Positions 23,456 through 39,754 of a stretch of DNA of 64,000 bases are shown in pieces; the first letter of the stretch is position 1; the number at the start of each line of letters is the position of its first letter. The position numbers were made by a program, and so were the translations under genes. The notes under the pieces are model-generated. The model was not told where the DNA came from and did not search any database. It saw nothing but the letters and a program-made list of their open reading frames with translations. Source of the DNA: Apodemus sylvaticus (taxonomy: Eukaryota; Chordata; Mammalia; Rodentia; Muridae); contig NC_067481.1 in the NCBI RefSeq assembly GCF_947179515.1, forward strand, positions 26,115,947-26,179,946, in the 5' to 3' direction.

Positions 23456-24475
23456 TGCCTGAAATCTTTGGGGTCAGGGTGACATCATTAAAGGTGCTGT
23501 AGCAGTCACAGGACGGTGGCAGTTGCACCCAGAGGTCAGAGGACATCAGGCTCCTCTTCTCTTGCTCTCCGCCTTATTCCCGTGAGACGGGTGGGGTCTC
23601 TCACGGAACCCAGATGTGACCTTTCCACTACAGACGAGCCCTTCCTGAGCGTGCTTGTTAGCTAGGATTTTTAGACTGAGCCAAGACACATAATCTCCTT
23701 CACTCTACCTCAGAGACCTCTCAGACGCATGGACAACACCAGCTGCATTGAATGAGTGCTACAGACCAAGTCTGGGGAGCTATCTAGGTCTATCAGGAAG
23801 GGCTTCACCACGAAGCCCCACAGGGAAGGCACTGATAAAGGCTGGCCTTCCCAAGCCCCACCCAAGCAAGGCCTAAAACTAGCTGCACCACCCCATAAGC
23901 TACAGGGGGGCGGGGAGCAGCCACCTGCTGGGCAGGAAGCCAACCTTCACCCTTCCATGGGACTTGAAGCTGAATTCACCAAGGCTGAGACTTCTGAATG
24001 TTTAGAGTTCCAGCCCCCATCAGTCCTCAGGCACAGAGCCTCCTGCACCCTCCTGGAAAGCCAGAGGGTGCGTCACACCGGCATCACTACCCCCTGCCCT
24101 TGGCCTCCTCAGCACCCTGCCTAGATCCAAGGCGCTCCTCTCACAGCACCTCAGCCTCCCTACGGCTTCAAGCAGCATTTTGGGAGCTCATAATAGGAAT
24201 TGGTATCATTAACCTAAACCTTTCCCTCAGACTCCAGCTTCTGCCTTCCTGCCCAACTGGGCATGTCCCATAAACCCTCAGCTGTTAATGAATTCATCTT
24301 TCCCCAAAACGTCTCCAACTGGTCAGTAGCAGCAAACATACAGCCTAAAGTGAGTCCCGGAGAGCTGATCCCACCCTTCCGTCCCTCAGTGTATAATATC
24401 TATACAGTAGCCACGCCCCTGCAGCCTCTGACCACTAGCCTCTCCCTCCCTCCCTTGTCACCCACTGGGTCACCA

Positions 24476-24586
24476 GAGTCTGGAGGCAGAGGCAGGTGGA
24501 TCTCTGTGAGTTCGAGGCCAGTCTGGTCTATAAAGTAAGTTCTAGGACAGCTAGGACTGCACAGAGAAACCCTGTCTCAAAAAAGC
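24476..24586 (+). repeat. B1 SINE (5' truncated)
   Basis: ggaggcagaggcaggtggatc through gagaaaccctgtctc. Confidence 0.9.
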
Positions 24587-24591
24587 CAAAA

Positions 24592-24630
<39 letters not shown>

Positions 24631-24632
24631 TG
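24592..24632 (+). repeat. (GATA)n microsatellite
   Basis: About ten GATA units between two B1 copies, probably grown from the A-rich tail of the first. Confidence 0.95.
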
Positions 24633-24636
24633 ATTA

Positions 24637-24777
24637 TGCTGGGCATGGTGGTGCATGAGTGTAATCTCAGTACTAAGGAGGTAGAGGCAGGAGGATGTCT
24701 GTGAGTTTATTTTCAGCCTGGTCTACACAACAAGTTCCAGAAAGGCAGAGCTACATGGTGATAAATGGTTCTGTGTT
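24637..24777 (+). repeat. B1 SINE
   Basis: gctgggcatggtggtgcatg through agcctggtctacacaacaag; a long A-rich AAAG tail follows to about 24852. Confidence 0.9.
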
Positions 24778-24853
24778 AAAAAAAAAAAAAAAAGAAGAAA
24801 GAAAAAGAAAAGAAAGAAAAGAAAAAAAGGAAAAAAAAGAAAAGAGAAGAAAG

Positions 24854-25031
24854 GGGGCTGGAGAGGTGGCTCAGTGGTTAAGAACACTGCCCTTCCAAAG
24901 GTCCTGAGTTCAAATCCCAGCAACCACATGGTGGCTCACAACCATCCATAATGAGATCTGATGCCCTCTTCTGGAGTGTCTGAAGACAGCTACAGTGTAC
25001 CACTTATAATAAATAAATAAATAAATCTTAA
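24854..25031 (+). repeat. B2 SINE
   Basis: gggctggagaggtggctcag head, gttcaaatcccagcaacc B-box region and a tail with three AATA repeats and a poly(A). Confidence 0.95.
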
Positions 25032-25575
25032 AAAAAAAAAAACTGAAAGAAAAGGCAAAAAGAAAAACTTTAGAAGTGGTCAAGACATAGCTCCTGAACC
25101 CTGAACGTCTTTGCTTTATCCTGAGAATGCAGCGTAGGTCTCTGTGAAATGCCATTTTGCAAGGCACTGCTTACTGAGTTAAGCCTGTCTCAGGAAAAGA
25201 ACACTACTGTAAAGGTGGAGGATGGCAACTGCCGTACCAGGAAGAAAATGCAGTGCCAGTTCCAAAAACAATGAAAGCAAGCATCTCCAGGGCTTTGTCC
25301 TGCCTCTGGTTATGCACGGTAGGGCTTGTGCTAGGTTTTGTGGTTTAGACACCAAAGCCTGCTTAGCAAAACAACAACAACAAGTCTACTTGTTAACTTT
25401 CAGACACAAGGAACATACAGAAAGGAGTCAACAGCCAACTTCCCTAGACCGTTGCCAAGGAGGAGAGAGGCTGCTGGAATCCAGCTCTTTTTCCTTCCCC
25501 ATCTGGTTTGGTTTAGTTTCTATGGAGCAGCAGGTGGAATCCAGAGCCTGGTGCGTGGGATGAGAGCACATGGCC

Positions 25576-25617
25576 ACTGGGCCACACCCACTGGGCCACA
25601 CCCACCGGGCCACACAC
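25576..25617 (+). repeat. 14-bp tandem repeat, three units
   Basis: actgggccacaccc at 25576, again at 25590, and a variant (accgggccacacac) at 25604. Confidence 0.9.
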
Positions 25618-26073
25618 CCCCAGCCCTTAATAAAGCCTTTCTTCAGAGACAAATTCCTGCTTAGGCTGGCCTCAGACTCATAATCCTCCAGCCTCAGCCT
25701 CTGAGGTAGCGGGCTAGCAGGCACATTCCACCACACCTGCCCCTCCCTCCACCAAGGTCTTAAACAACCAGAAACGCCCACCGCAAACCTAAATAGCTAC
25801 ACAATGTTACAATATAAAAAATTAGAAACACTGTGTCTAAAAGGTGGACCCTCGCTACCTTCAGGGGTGGGCGGGGCTTGTCTTCAGTGAGGAGCCCCAG
25901 TTGTTGCTTGAGCATCTCATTTGCCTCTCACTCCCCAAAGTCTCACCATCCAGCTCCAGCAGCATCTCATGGCCCCAAGGTCCCAGATGTATCCGTCCTT
26001 ACTGCCCAGCCTCCCTCTTCCTAAACACCTGTTCTACTGCCCATCTGGCAAATACCCTTTAAGACAATCTACA

Positions 26074-26425
26074 AGGGTTGGAGAGATGGCTCAGGGGTTA
26101 AGAGCACTGACTGCTTTTCCAGAGGTCCTGAGTTCAATTCCAGCAACCAGGTGGTGGCTCACAACCATCTATAACAGGGATCTGATACCCTGTTCTGGTG
26201 TGTCTGAGGACAGCTACAGTGTACTCATATAAATAAAGAAATTTTAGCAGAGTGATGGCTCAGAGGTTAAGAGCACTGACTGCTCTTCCAGAGGTCCTGA
26301 GTTCAATTCCCAGCAACCACATGGTAGTTCACAACCATCTGTAATGGGATCTGAAGTCCTCTTCTGGTGGGTCTGAAGATAGTATACACATATACATAAA
26401 ATAAATAAATTTAAAAAAAATAAAT
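26074..26425 (+). repeat. Tandem B2-B2 dimer within one target-site duplication
   Basis: First B2 26074-26240 (ggttggagagatggctcagg head), second about 26246-26425 (gagtgatggctcagaggtt head). The 17-bp sequence ctttaagacaatctaca occurs immediately before (26057-26073) and after (26426-26442) the pair. Confidence 0.93.
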
Positions 26426-27929
26426 CTTTAAGACAATCTACAGTCAGGTGCCCACGATGAAGTCTTTCTGCACTGATTGTCCCCCTTTGGGGGGACACCT
26501 GAGACTCTCTCTGGCTCATAGACCTGCCACTGTGGCCAGAAACCATGCTATGGCCTTCACTTTGGTACTGTAAGACCTGGGTCGATGCCTGGCCCAAAGG
26601 CAGTTTCTAGTAAACATCTATTGAAAGGATAGGCTATGTACATACACACCTCATGGCTATTCCCCCCCCCCCCTTAAGGCAGTGCTCCCTGTGCAGCTGG
26701 TCTTAATCTCATGATCCTTTAGGATCTCCCAAGGGCTGGAGCCACAGGTGTTTGGCACTGCATCCAGCTCATGCTCTTGTCTTTAATGTCTTAGCACCTG
26801 CAAAGCTCTAGCCCAGGACTATAAAAAAGAATGGACCTTATAAAGGATGCTGATGACAACTTTGGTCAGCTGCAAGAACCAGACAACTCTCCCATCATGC
26901 TCATGGAAGAAAATGACGATGGCACCGAAAAATCCAAATCGAGGCTAGCCTCACACTTGCTACGGAGCCAAGGCTAGCCTTAGACGAAGTGCTGGGATGG
27001 CAGGCATGCACTTTGCCCAGCAAGTTTTGTCTTGTCTCTGTGTGGCGGATTGCATTGGTTCAGGCTGTAAACACAGGATAGTTCCCACTGCAGACACCTA
27101 GGCAGGCCAAGAAGGTCTCTTACCTGGCACAGTGCTAGGTGCCTGTCTACCCGGCTCTTGTGCCTTCCACTCCAGATACTGATAGGTAGACACCAGGGCT
27201 ACAGAGTCATCTCCACCACAGGCTGCCCCAGGCAGATTAAAGCTGCTACTTCTCTCTCAGACGTTCATCCACTGCTGGAAGTCAGTTTGCAGGCACGCAC
27301 CTGTTCCTCATATCCTTGGCTGGCTACTGCTGTCATTGACTAAGAACTATGCCTCCCGCTACCTAGAAAGGGACAACAAAGAAATAAAAACAACAACAAG
27401 AAGAAGAAACGTGAAAAGGAGGAAATAACCAAATTGAAAGAGGCTTGGGAAAGGGACAGCCCTTCCATCTGTTTGAGCAGCGGCTAGTTTTAACTCCACT
27501 GCCCAGGAATAGGATGCTTTGGACCCAACCCAACCCTTAGGAAATGGTTCCAAGTTAGAAGGGAAGACCATTCTGCTCTGGGGTAGCCTAATTCCAATTT
27601 CCTCTCTTCTTTCCCTTCAGCTGACTCCCTTCTCACCTCAGCGTCTCCTCCTGACCCCAGAGTGCCTCCCCAGTCCCCAGAGTATCAGCCCACCACCACA
27701 ACCCTCAGCACCTGCTGGTGGATTACAAGGCAGTCTCAACCTCTCCTTACTCTCAAGCCACAGTCTTCCCCCTGAGCCTCTCCCTCTGTGTCCCCATCAC
27801 CTTTGCTTCAGAGTCTGGCCCCCAAACCATGTTTCCTTGCCCAGTCTTCCAACATCCGCTGCCAGGAGGTGATTCCTGCCCTACGTCCTTCTTCAGTAGC
27901 CAGCCACAGGCGGGCCACCTAGTGCGGAC

Positions 27930-28334
27930 CTCTCCTCTCCAGCCCCGAGACTTCGCCCCGCCCCCGCCTTGGCTGCGGTCCCTATACCTTTAACAAACCT
28001 CCACGTGCTTGTTAACGGCGGTGACAGCATTTCCTTGTCTCTCTGCTCCCGCCCCTGGAGGCGCTGCCCATTGGCTGCTGGGTTCCTCCATTCCCGCTCT
28101 AATTGGTCTCGCTTCAGGTAACTCGAACCAATGAACTCTCCGCGTCTGGATCCCTGCTCGGGTCCTGGACAGCTATTGGCTGATCCTTGGTTCCGAGAAC
28201 TTAGGGCTTATTAGCTTGTCTGGGGCTCTAGTAAATTATTTCTTCCCAGGCTAGACCCAGAGGCTGAGCAATTGGTTCCGAATCCAGAGGAACCCAGGGC
28301 CAGGCGACGCCGGGTCACGTGGCCGACTGCTTAC
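27930..28334 (+). promoter_or_regulatory. Pnpo: Pnpo promoter: GC-rich, five CCAAT/ATTGG boxes
   Basis: GC boxes (cgccccgcccccgcc around 27954-27968). ATTGG at 28070, 28102, 28175 and 28271; CCAAT at 28128. E-box CACGTG at 28316-28321, 14 bp before the start codon. No TATA box at a sensible distance. The transcription start was not determined; it should fall between about 28180 and 28330. The set is typical of a CpG-type housekeeping promoter. Confidence 0.7.
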
Positions 28335-33228
<4,894 letters not shown>

Positions 33229-34240
33229 CACTGAACTCAAGAATGTTCGGGAATCACCAGGGGAAAGAGAGGGGAGAGAGGATGAGGGAATGGAAGACAG
33301 ATCTACCTTCTGCGTGTGGCGTTGGCTTTAAACCTTGCTCGTGCCAGGCAACCCTTTACCACTGAGCTAGAGTCCCAGCATTTGTTTCTTTTTACCTTTT
33401 ATTTTAAGACTAAATTGCCTAGGCTAGCCCTGAACTCACTGTGTATATATCCCAGGCAAGTGTTGGCCTTGAGTTCCTCACCTCGGTCCCTTGAGGAGCA
33501 GAGATTACCGGCTTGTGCCACGAGGCCCAGCTCTAGTTCTTGTTTTTAAGCTCTGCCATTTCCTTCCTTATCCTTCCTACCTACATCTCTCCGGGACTCA
33601 CTCACCCTGCAAGTTCTCTGAACTCGAATCAGTCAGCAGCTGGAACGGAGTGCAGTAGTGTTGGAGACATTCACAAATAGCAAAGAATTAATTATTCCCT
33701 TGACTTTGTTCCTGGGTTTGGGGGAAGACCGTCCTGGGAGCTGCAGCTGGTCTGACTCTGTTTCTAGTAATAGATTAATCAGGTTGCAGAGATACAAAAG
33801 GCTTCCTGGCCCTGGAAGGCAGCCAGACCAGGCCATGTTTGCTGTGACTCAGACAAACCATTATATATTCTGATTGGCCTTGAACTTGTTACTCTGGGCA
33901 CCTGTCTTCTTTTGACTTTGTGACTGTGTGCTTCCGCTCTGTCACTGACAAAGGCTCCTCCCAAGGCAACTTTGTCCTGTGTTGATCCTTCACTTAAGCC
34001 TGGGTCCAGGAAAGACATTGATTGGCCCCGTGGCCATCGGCCAGGTACCCTTACCTACCTCACCCCTTCTGCTGATGTGCCATGGACTGTGACTTTATTA
34101 GCATATGCCTATAAGCTGTTGAAAAGTGTTGTACCTCACCACTGTTAGGGGGTTGTGTATGCCCCACCCCTGGGCTTTAGTGTGATCTCAGCTGTCAGTT
34201 CTACTGTACAAGTGTGTAATAAAAACTTGTCAGCCGTATG
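33229..34240 (+). other. Pnpo: Pnpo 3' UTR
   Basis: About 1 kb to the AATAAA at 34218. An old B1/B4-type fragment in antisense sits near 33330-33540. The 3' boundary is inferred from the signal. Confidence 0.65.
34218..34223 (+). terminator. Pnpo: Pnpo poly(A) signal AATAAA
   Basis: gtgtaataaaaacttg, followed by a TG-rich stretch (ccgtatgtgatattaatgtt). No other AATAAA lies between the stop and here. Confidence 0.7.
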
Positions 34241-36394
34241 TGATATTAATGTTTAACTTGATTTCATCTTGTCTGCCCCAGTGAGGCACCACAGCAGACA
34301 GGACAGTTGGGCAGTGGATTTACAGGATTTTTCTGCTTGGGTCCAGCAGGGGGAGCCCAGTGGCTAGGGTTGGCCTTTACTGGGCAGTGGAGGCCAGTAT
34401 CGGGCAACCTCTCTGCTCCCCCTTCCTCTGCTTGGGCTGCTTCCCAGTGAAACTGTGGTTGATAACCATAGCCTCTCCCATCTCCTGCACATATTTACAC
34501 TCGGTTCCTCCTCCTAGCAGCTCCTGAAAGCCTGCAGCTGCCTTGCTGGGAACTCCCTGGGGCACCTGGGTCTCTCTATCGACCCAGGCCTCCATTTTAG
34601 GGGAACATGCACTGCCTCTAAGGAAGATTCCTGTAGAGATCTTTCTGGAACCGTGGTGGTGCATGTAAAAAGCTTAGAGACCAGGGAGTCCATGAAAGGA
34701 AGTTCAGCAGTAGAATGTGGGTCTAGCCTGTGCAAAAGATGGAAGCCAGATGGTATGGATCAAACATGTATCCCCAACACTTGGGGGGGCAGGATTGGGT
34801 AGTGACTTTGAGGTCAGGCCTGGGCTACATAGTGAGTTCCAAGCTAACCTGGGCTGCAGTGTGAGCTCCTGTCTCAAAAAAGGAAGTCTGTGCCCAGGAC
34901 CTGTCTTCATTCCCTACCTGGGGTTAGGTAATCTCAGGATGGGCTGTTGTGAAAGGGACCCACAGTGGGGGACACCCAGCCCCCGGGCTAACCAGTTGGT
35001 CGCTCCCATTGGTTCCAGAGCCTGCACATTCCCCTTGGTGACTGTCACCTCCCAGTGGCCTAAGACATAAACATTTTCCCATCTCATCCCAGTTCCATTC
35101 TTGCAGAAGATAACTGATTGCTCCTGCCCACGCCACAGCAACAGACAACAAGAGACATTCAAGAATAGAAGGTGCTGGGGTGGGCAGGGCATCATGGGTC
35201 ATACAAACAGAGCAGCTCTCGCATTAGCCAAGTGCCTGATGTCTCTGACCCTAGCTGACGGGAAGAGAAGATGGCACTGTCAGCAGTACCTGCCTCAGTG
35301 GTGGGGACTGGGGGACAAGAAAGACTTTAAGCAGTTTATGTGGCAGCTAACAGCAAGGTTTTAAGATTGAGGGACATCTCAGCTCCTTTGGGGAGACTTT
35401 ATGAAGTGAATAATGAGATCTAGAAATTTCTGGGGAGAAGAAAGGGATGACAAGGCCGGGATCAAGGCATGGTGCTGAGTCTGCTTTCTGATCAGCCCCT
35501 GGTCTGCCTCTCTTGTCCCTTGATTTCCCCTGGCCTGGGTGAGGCACCTAACAAAGGTCTCCTTGTATAGGTATGTTTGTTTTGGCAATAAACTTCCTCA
35601 GCAACAGCTCCCTAGGGTGGGGTGTCCCAGCACACTCCGAGGAGCTGACCTGAAGGCTGCTGGACCACATCGCAGAGTAGCCGCCTTGCTCTTTCCCTGG
35701 TCCCAACACGAGCTCCAAAGATTTGGATGATTGGGTTTTTGGTTTTGTTGTTGTTGTTGTTTTTGTTTTGTTTGTTCTCTTTCCAGTTCTCAGGCCCATG
35801 GCTTAAGCAAGAATGAGATTTAACTTTACAGGGTGAGAACTCTACCCTGGTCCTCAAACTAAAGTAGTCGAGATGGGGGCATCCTGTAAAAAAAGGAGGA
35901 GGAAGAAAAGGTCTGCAGTCCTGAGCAGCTTTGGGTGTTTCTTAAGATAGAGCCTTGCTCTATACCCAAGGCTGGCCTTGGAATCTGCAATTCTGCCCCA
36001 GTAAGAGCTGAGATTACAGAGATTTGCTCTCATACCTGACTTCAGAGACATGGCTCTCTTTGAAATGTTCCCAAGCTCAACAAGGTGACACCAGAGTTTA
36101 AATCTTGGTCCCAAACTAAACCACTGAGAATGTTGGAGACTCTGGGTCTGTTACCAAAGGTCTGTCCCCACTCTTAGAGCCCCCTCGCTTGGCCTCTCTG
36201 TGGTCCAGGGGTCATCTTTCTCCTTCCTTTCTCCCTTGCTGTAAGAAGCCTTGTTTGATGATGAAATTACTGACACAGCCCCTACACCATCTGTCACACT
36301 CATGGGCTCCTTCCTGAAGTTTGAAGGGCCCAAAGGTCCACTTTACATGTGGGAACACCTATCTGCATACATGTGAGGTTAAAAGTGGAAATAA
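34241..36394. other. Pnpo-Prr15l convergent intergenic region
   Basis: 2.2 kb between two converging 3' ends. A B1-type copy (plus) lies at about 34755-34885 and a (GTT)n run at 35744-35775. Nothing else recognised; open frames here have no supported homology. Confidence 0.65.
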
Positions 36395-36416
36395 GACTGT
36401 GGTTTCTGCAGCCTTG

Positions 36417-36422
36417 TTTATT
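36417..36422 (-). terminator. Prr15l: Prr15l poly(A) signal AATAAA
   Basis: Plus strand TTTATT at 36417-36422, that is AATAAA on the minus strand, 0.78 kb past the stop. Confidence 0.55.
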
Positions 36423-37196
36423 CCTAAGTAAAACCTAATTTTCCAGCAAAATTCAAGGCTCCAGGGTTCACTCCTGGAGCCCATCTATCTTAAATACTAT
36501 TGGGGAAGGAGTGGGGGGAACCCATCCACTCCTCCAGTTTGGACCCTGGGGTGGCCCACCCAGTGAGGCCTCTCTTTTGGGGGTATGTAAGTGGTAGTCA
36601 AGGTAAGAGCTCAGAAGGATTTCTAGTCCGGCCTTCAGTAGCACCCCAGGGAGTGCCCATGTCCTTTGCCCCTCAACTGTTGGGATCAAAGTTCCAGGAA
36701 GTTTACTCCTTGAATTAAGAGGTGATCTCGATTAATAACTCCGCCTCTGGGCACCAAGGAAACCACGGTCACGTGACTTCCGGAACCTCTGCTCTCCCTG
36801 GATTGGCCCAGGGTACAGTCACCCTTAGAGAGAGTAGAAGGAGCAGCGATTCAAATCCACCGACCCGGTTGCCCAGGGAGAGGGTTGAGTCCATCCTGTT
36901 CTCTGTCTATTCTCTGTTGTGCCACCTCCCTGTGAGCCACGCCACTGTGTAAAGGACGGCAGTACTTGTAGGTCACAATTTTCATGCCGGACCAGAGTGT
37001 CTTTGTGATCACCGGGAGGAGGAGGCTCTCCATAAAGCGGGGACACATAAATACAAACCTAAGGACCGGATGTTCCTGCCAGCAGGGGTCAACCGCCACC
37101 GTGGCTATTACCAAAGAGGCCAGCGTGGCAAGCTCCTGCCTCAGACCCCACCAGTAGCAGGGAGCAGGGCGGCGCTATGGTTCTCTTCGGCTGCTT

Positions 37197-37499
37197 TCAC
37201 TGTCCTTTGTTCTCCCTGTCATCGAAGAGGCCGGGGTTCTCTGCCAACATGGCCCGGACTTTCTTCTTCTCTTTGAAGCGGCCTGAGTTGGAGACCTTGA
37301 CGTGCTTGCCTTTGGTGCTCTTGTCCACGATCTTCTCCAGACGGCTGTTAAAGTCGCTGTGAGGGTCTCCTGCGTCAGGTCCTGGGGGCTCCGCACCTCC
37401 CTCCGTTTGGGCGTAGGTGTCAGGGATTTCGTAGAGCACTTTGGGAGTGGATTTTTTTTTCCGGAGGAAGGTCAGCTTCCACCAACCAACTTCAGTCAT
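37197..37499 (-). CDS. Prr15l: Proline-rich 15-like protein, PRR15L (complete CDS in one exon)
   Basis: 100 residues, ATG at 37499-37497, TGA at 37199-37197 (minus strand). Recognised by the N-terminus MTEVGWWKLTFLRKKKS and the conserved C-terminal block NSRLEKIVDKSTKGKHVK, GRFKEKKKVRAMLAENP. These are shared with PRR15. Human PRR15L is about the same length and also has its CDS in the last exon. No signal peptide, membrane segment or catalytic motif is visible; it is highly basic in its C-terminal half. Its biochemical role is poorly known; PRR15 paralogues have been tied to epithelial differentiation. Position between Pnpo and Cdk5rap3 and opposite orientation match the conserved synteny. 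Confidence 0.95.
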   Translation of the reverse strand: MTEVGWWKLTFLRKKKSTPKVLYEIPDTYAQTEGGAEPPGPDAGDPHSDFNSRLEKIVDKSTKGKHVKVSNSGRFKEKKKVRAMLAENPGLFDDRENKGQ

Positions 37500-37626
37500 G
37501 GCAGCTCCTAAACCCAGGCAGAGCTTTCTACCTGACCAGATGGGAGAGACAGGGTCAGTGCGTGAAAGGGGGCCAGCCTCGTCTAGGCTCCTTCATAGTT
37601 ACTGGGTATTTTAAGAGATAAAGGCA

Positions 37627-37730
37627 GGTGTACTGGTTAATGTTTATAATCCTAACACAGAGGCTGAGCTGGGAGGGTTGTGAATTGGAGGCCAGCCTGA
37701 GCTACATAGTGAGGGTCTGTCTACAAATAA
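37627..37730 (+). repeat. diverged B1-type SINE
   Basis: ggaggccagcctgagctacat and a gtctgtctac end. Confidence 0.7.
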
Positions 37731-38811
37731 ACAAGTAATGAAAGTATTGAAGGTAGGACTGAAGGGCTGGAAAAAGAGCCCTCAAAGCAGCCATTAACAG
37801 AAAAGACACGGAACCGGGCAGAGGGACCGTGAAACAACGCTACCCCCATTGCCTCCCTCACAAAGCTGCCAAGAAAGCTTTGAAGTCCTTCCTTCCAAGC
37901 TACAGGCTAGGGAAACCCCTTACCTAGCCACACATATCCTGGTCTTTGCCACCATGACCAAGACCTTCCCACCACTGCCCAGTGTTGGCAGACTATTGAC
38001 GGGTCGCACCGGCAGAAGCACATGACAAAATGAAATAGAATTTGTGGTAGTTGCAGCCACTTGTCATTCCCAACAGAGATGAGCTAGAGCCTTCCCTGAG
38101 GAGAGAGAGAGGGCTGCTGGCTCTAGGATTGGGAAATCTTGGGCTCTTGACATCTAGCCAGGTGACAGCTCTGGGCCTCAATCTTTATCCATCCCATGCA
38201 GCCCCGGCATTCAGCCTAACCGCTACTGCCCGGTCTACAGGTAGACCTGCTTTGCAGAACAAAACTTAGGAGGTGGAATGATCATTAGCACACTGTTCTT
38301 TTATCCCCACCATGCTGCCACAGGACAGGTGTTTGAAGGAGAGTTAAAGATTTGCAAGGCAGTCAGGTGGAGCCTATGAGATGCCATCCTGACGGATTGT
38401 AATGTACCCTTCTATAACACGTAAGGTGTGACTGGGGTTGGAATCCAGGCTTCTCTGCACGTCTCCCGACATGGAGTCACCTCTACACAGGCCTCAGCTT
38501 TTATTAATTTCCACAAAGGTGCTTACGAGCTACAGGAAGGCCTGGGAAAGAAGCTCTCTGGCCATCGCTAAGGACTGCAGCACGGAAGACAGGCGGAGGG
38601 GGCGAAGCCTGGGTGAATTAACCTCTGCAAGGGTTTGCAAAGGGCAGCTCTGGGCCTGGAGGGGTTGGCGGGCTGCTCTGATGAACCTTGGCATGCACTG
38701 GGATAATTCTGGGAAGGAAGTTGCAGAAGCCAGTGGACATCAGAAAGCTAGATAGATGGCCACGCGGCCCGGACCTGCCTTTGTTACTGTCGGTAAAAGC
38801 TGATGATGGTA

Positions 38812-38975
38812 GAGTCTGTGAGGTGGCCAGCAGGTAAATGCCCCTCCTGCCAGGCCTGGCAACCTGAGTTCCATCTCTAGGGCCCACCTGGTGGAAGGAG
38901 GGAACTGACTGACTTTCCCAGCTCCTCCCCCGACTACCACAAATGTGCACAGCACACACAAAATAAGTCTTTAAA
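38812..38975 (+). repeat. B3-type SINE
   Basis: cctggcaacctgagttccatc, cacctggtggaaggaggg and a tail with aaaataagtc. Confidence 0.7.
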
Positions 38976-38989
38976 AACATCTCATTTAG

Positions 38990-39140
38990 GCCAGGCCTGG
39001 TGGGGACACACCTTTAATCTCACAGCTAGGAAGGCAGAGGCAGGCAGATCTCTGAGTTCAAAGCCAGCCTGGTCTACATAGTGAGTTTCAGACCAGCAGC
39101 CAAGGCTACAAAGTGAGACTCTTGTCTCAAACAAACAAAA
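38990..39140 (+). repeat. B1 SINE
   Basis: ggccaggcctggtggggacac, gaaggcagaggcaggcagatc, ctggtctacatagtgag. Confidence 0.9.
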
Positions 39141-39236
39141 AGCAAAACGGAAATGTAATTTTTTTAAAAAAAAATGTTGATGATAAAAAGATCTGAGGGC
39201 ATAGCTAAGTTGTGCTTAATTCCCAGCACCAAACCT

Positions 39237-39413
39237 TTTATTTTATTTATTTAATGTGCATTGGTGTTTTGCCTGCATACACATCTGTGTGAGAGTGTTG
39301 GATCCTAGAGTCACAGACAGCTATGAGCGGCTACGTGGGTGCTGGGATTTGAACCTAGGACCTCTGGAAGTGCAGCCAGTGCCCTTAACTGACGAGCCAT
39401 CTCTCCAGCCCCA
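39237..39413 (-). repeat. B2-type SINE
   Basis: ttttattttatttatttaatg tail, gtgggtgctgggatttgaac, gagccatctctccagcccc head. Confidence 0.85.
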
Positions 39414-39518
39414 GTATCCCAATCTTAATGGTCTTCATCGCATTTTATAAAAGCACCAGAAAGAAAGGTGCAAATTGAGTAGTGGGTTTTGCTTTTGTTG
39501 TTGTCCTCGATTGGTTAT

Positions 39519-39550
<32 letters not shown>

Positions 39551-39754
39551 TCTTTCTCTCTCTCTCTGTTTTGTTGTTTTTTTTGTTTTGTTTTTGGTTT
39601 TGGTTTTTGGTTTTTCAAGACAGGGATTCTCTGTATAGCCCTGGCTGTCCTGGAACCCAGTCTGTAGACCAGGCTGGCCTCGAACTCAGAAATCCGCCTG
39701 CCTCTGCCTCCCAGAGTGCTGGGATTACAGGCATGCGCCACCACTGCCCAGCTG
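39519..39754 (-). repeat. (TC)n run plus B1 SINE
   Basis: TC run 39519-39568, then a GTTTT-type tail and an antisense B1 (39613-39754) near consensus: caagacagggattctctgta to ccaccactgcccagc. Confidence 0.93.

Larger units (their letters stand above)
16526..27929. other. Sp2-Pnpo intergenic region
   Basis: About 11.4 kb without a gene I can support. It is dominated by B1, B2, B3, B4 and ID SINEs, an L1-like fossil around 19.1-20.5 kb, a 405-bp TG/TCTG microsatellite at 22.9 kb and smaller simple repeats. A second AATAAA at 17270-17275 lies 0.77 kb past the Sp2 signal. A short unexplained open frame at 26831-26977 is listed under findings. Confidence 0.7.
36395..37531 (-). other. Prr15l: Prr15l last exon with 5' and 3' untranslated parts
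   Basis: On the minus strand a good acceptor (tctctcccatctggtcag, plus 37532-37549) precedes the exon start at 37531, 32 bp before the ATG. The 3' UTR is about 0.8 kb and ends after the poly(A) signal at 36422-36417. Exon limits are inferred from these signals. Confidence 0.6.
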
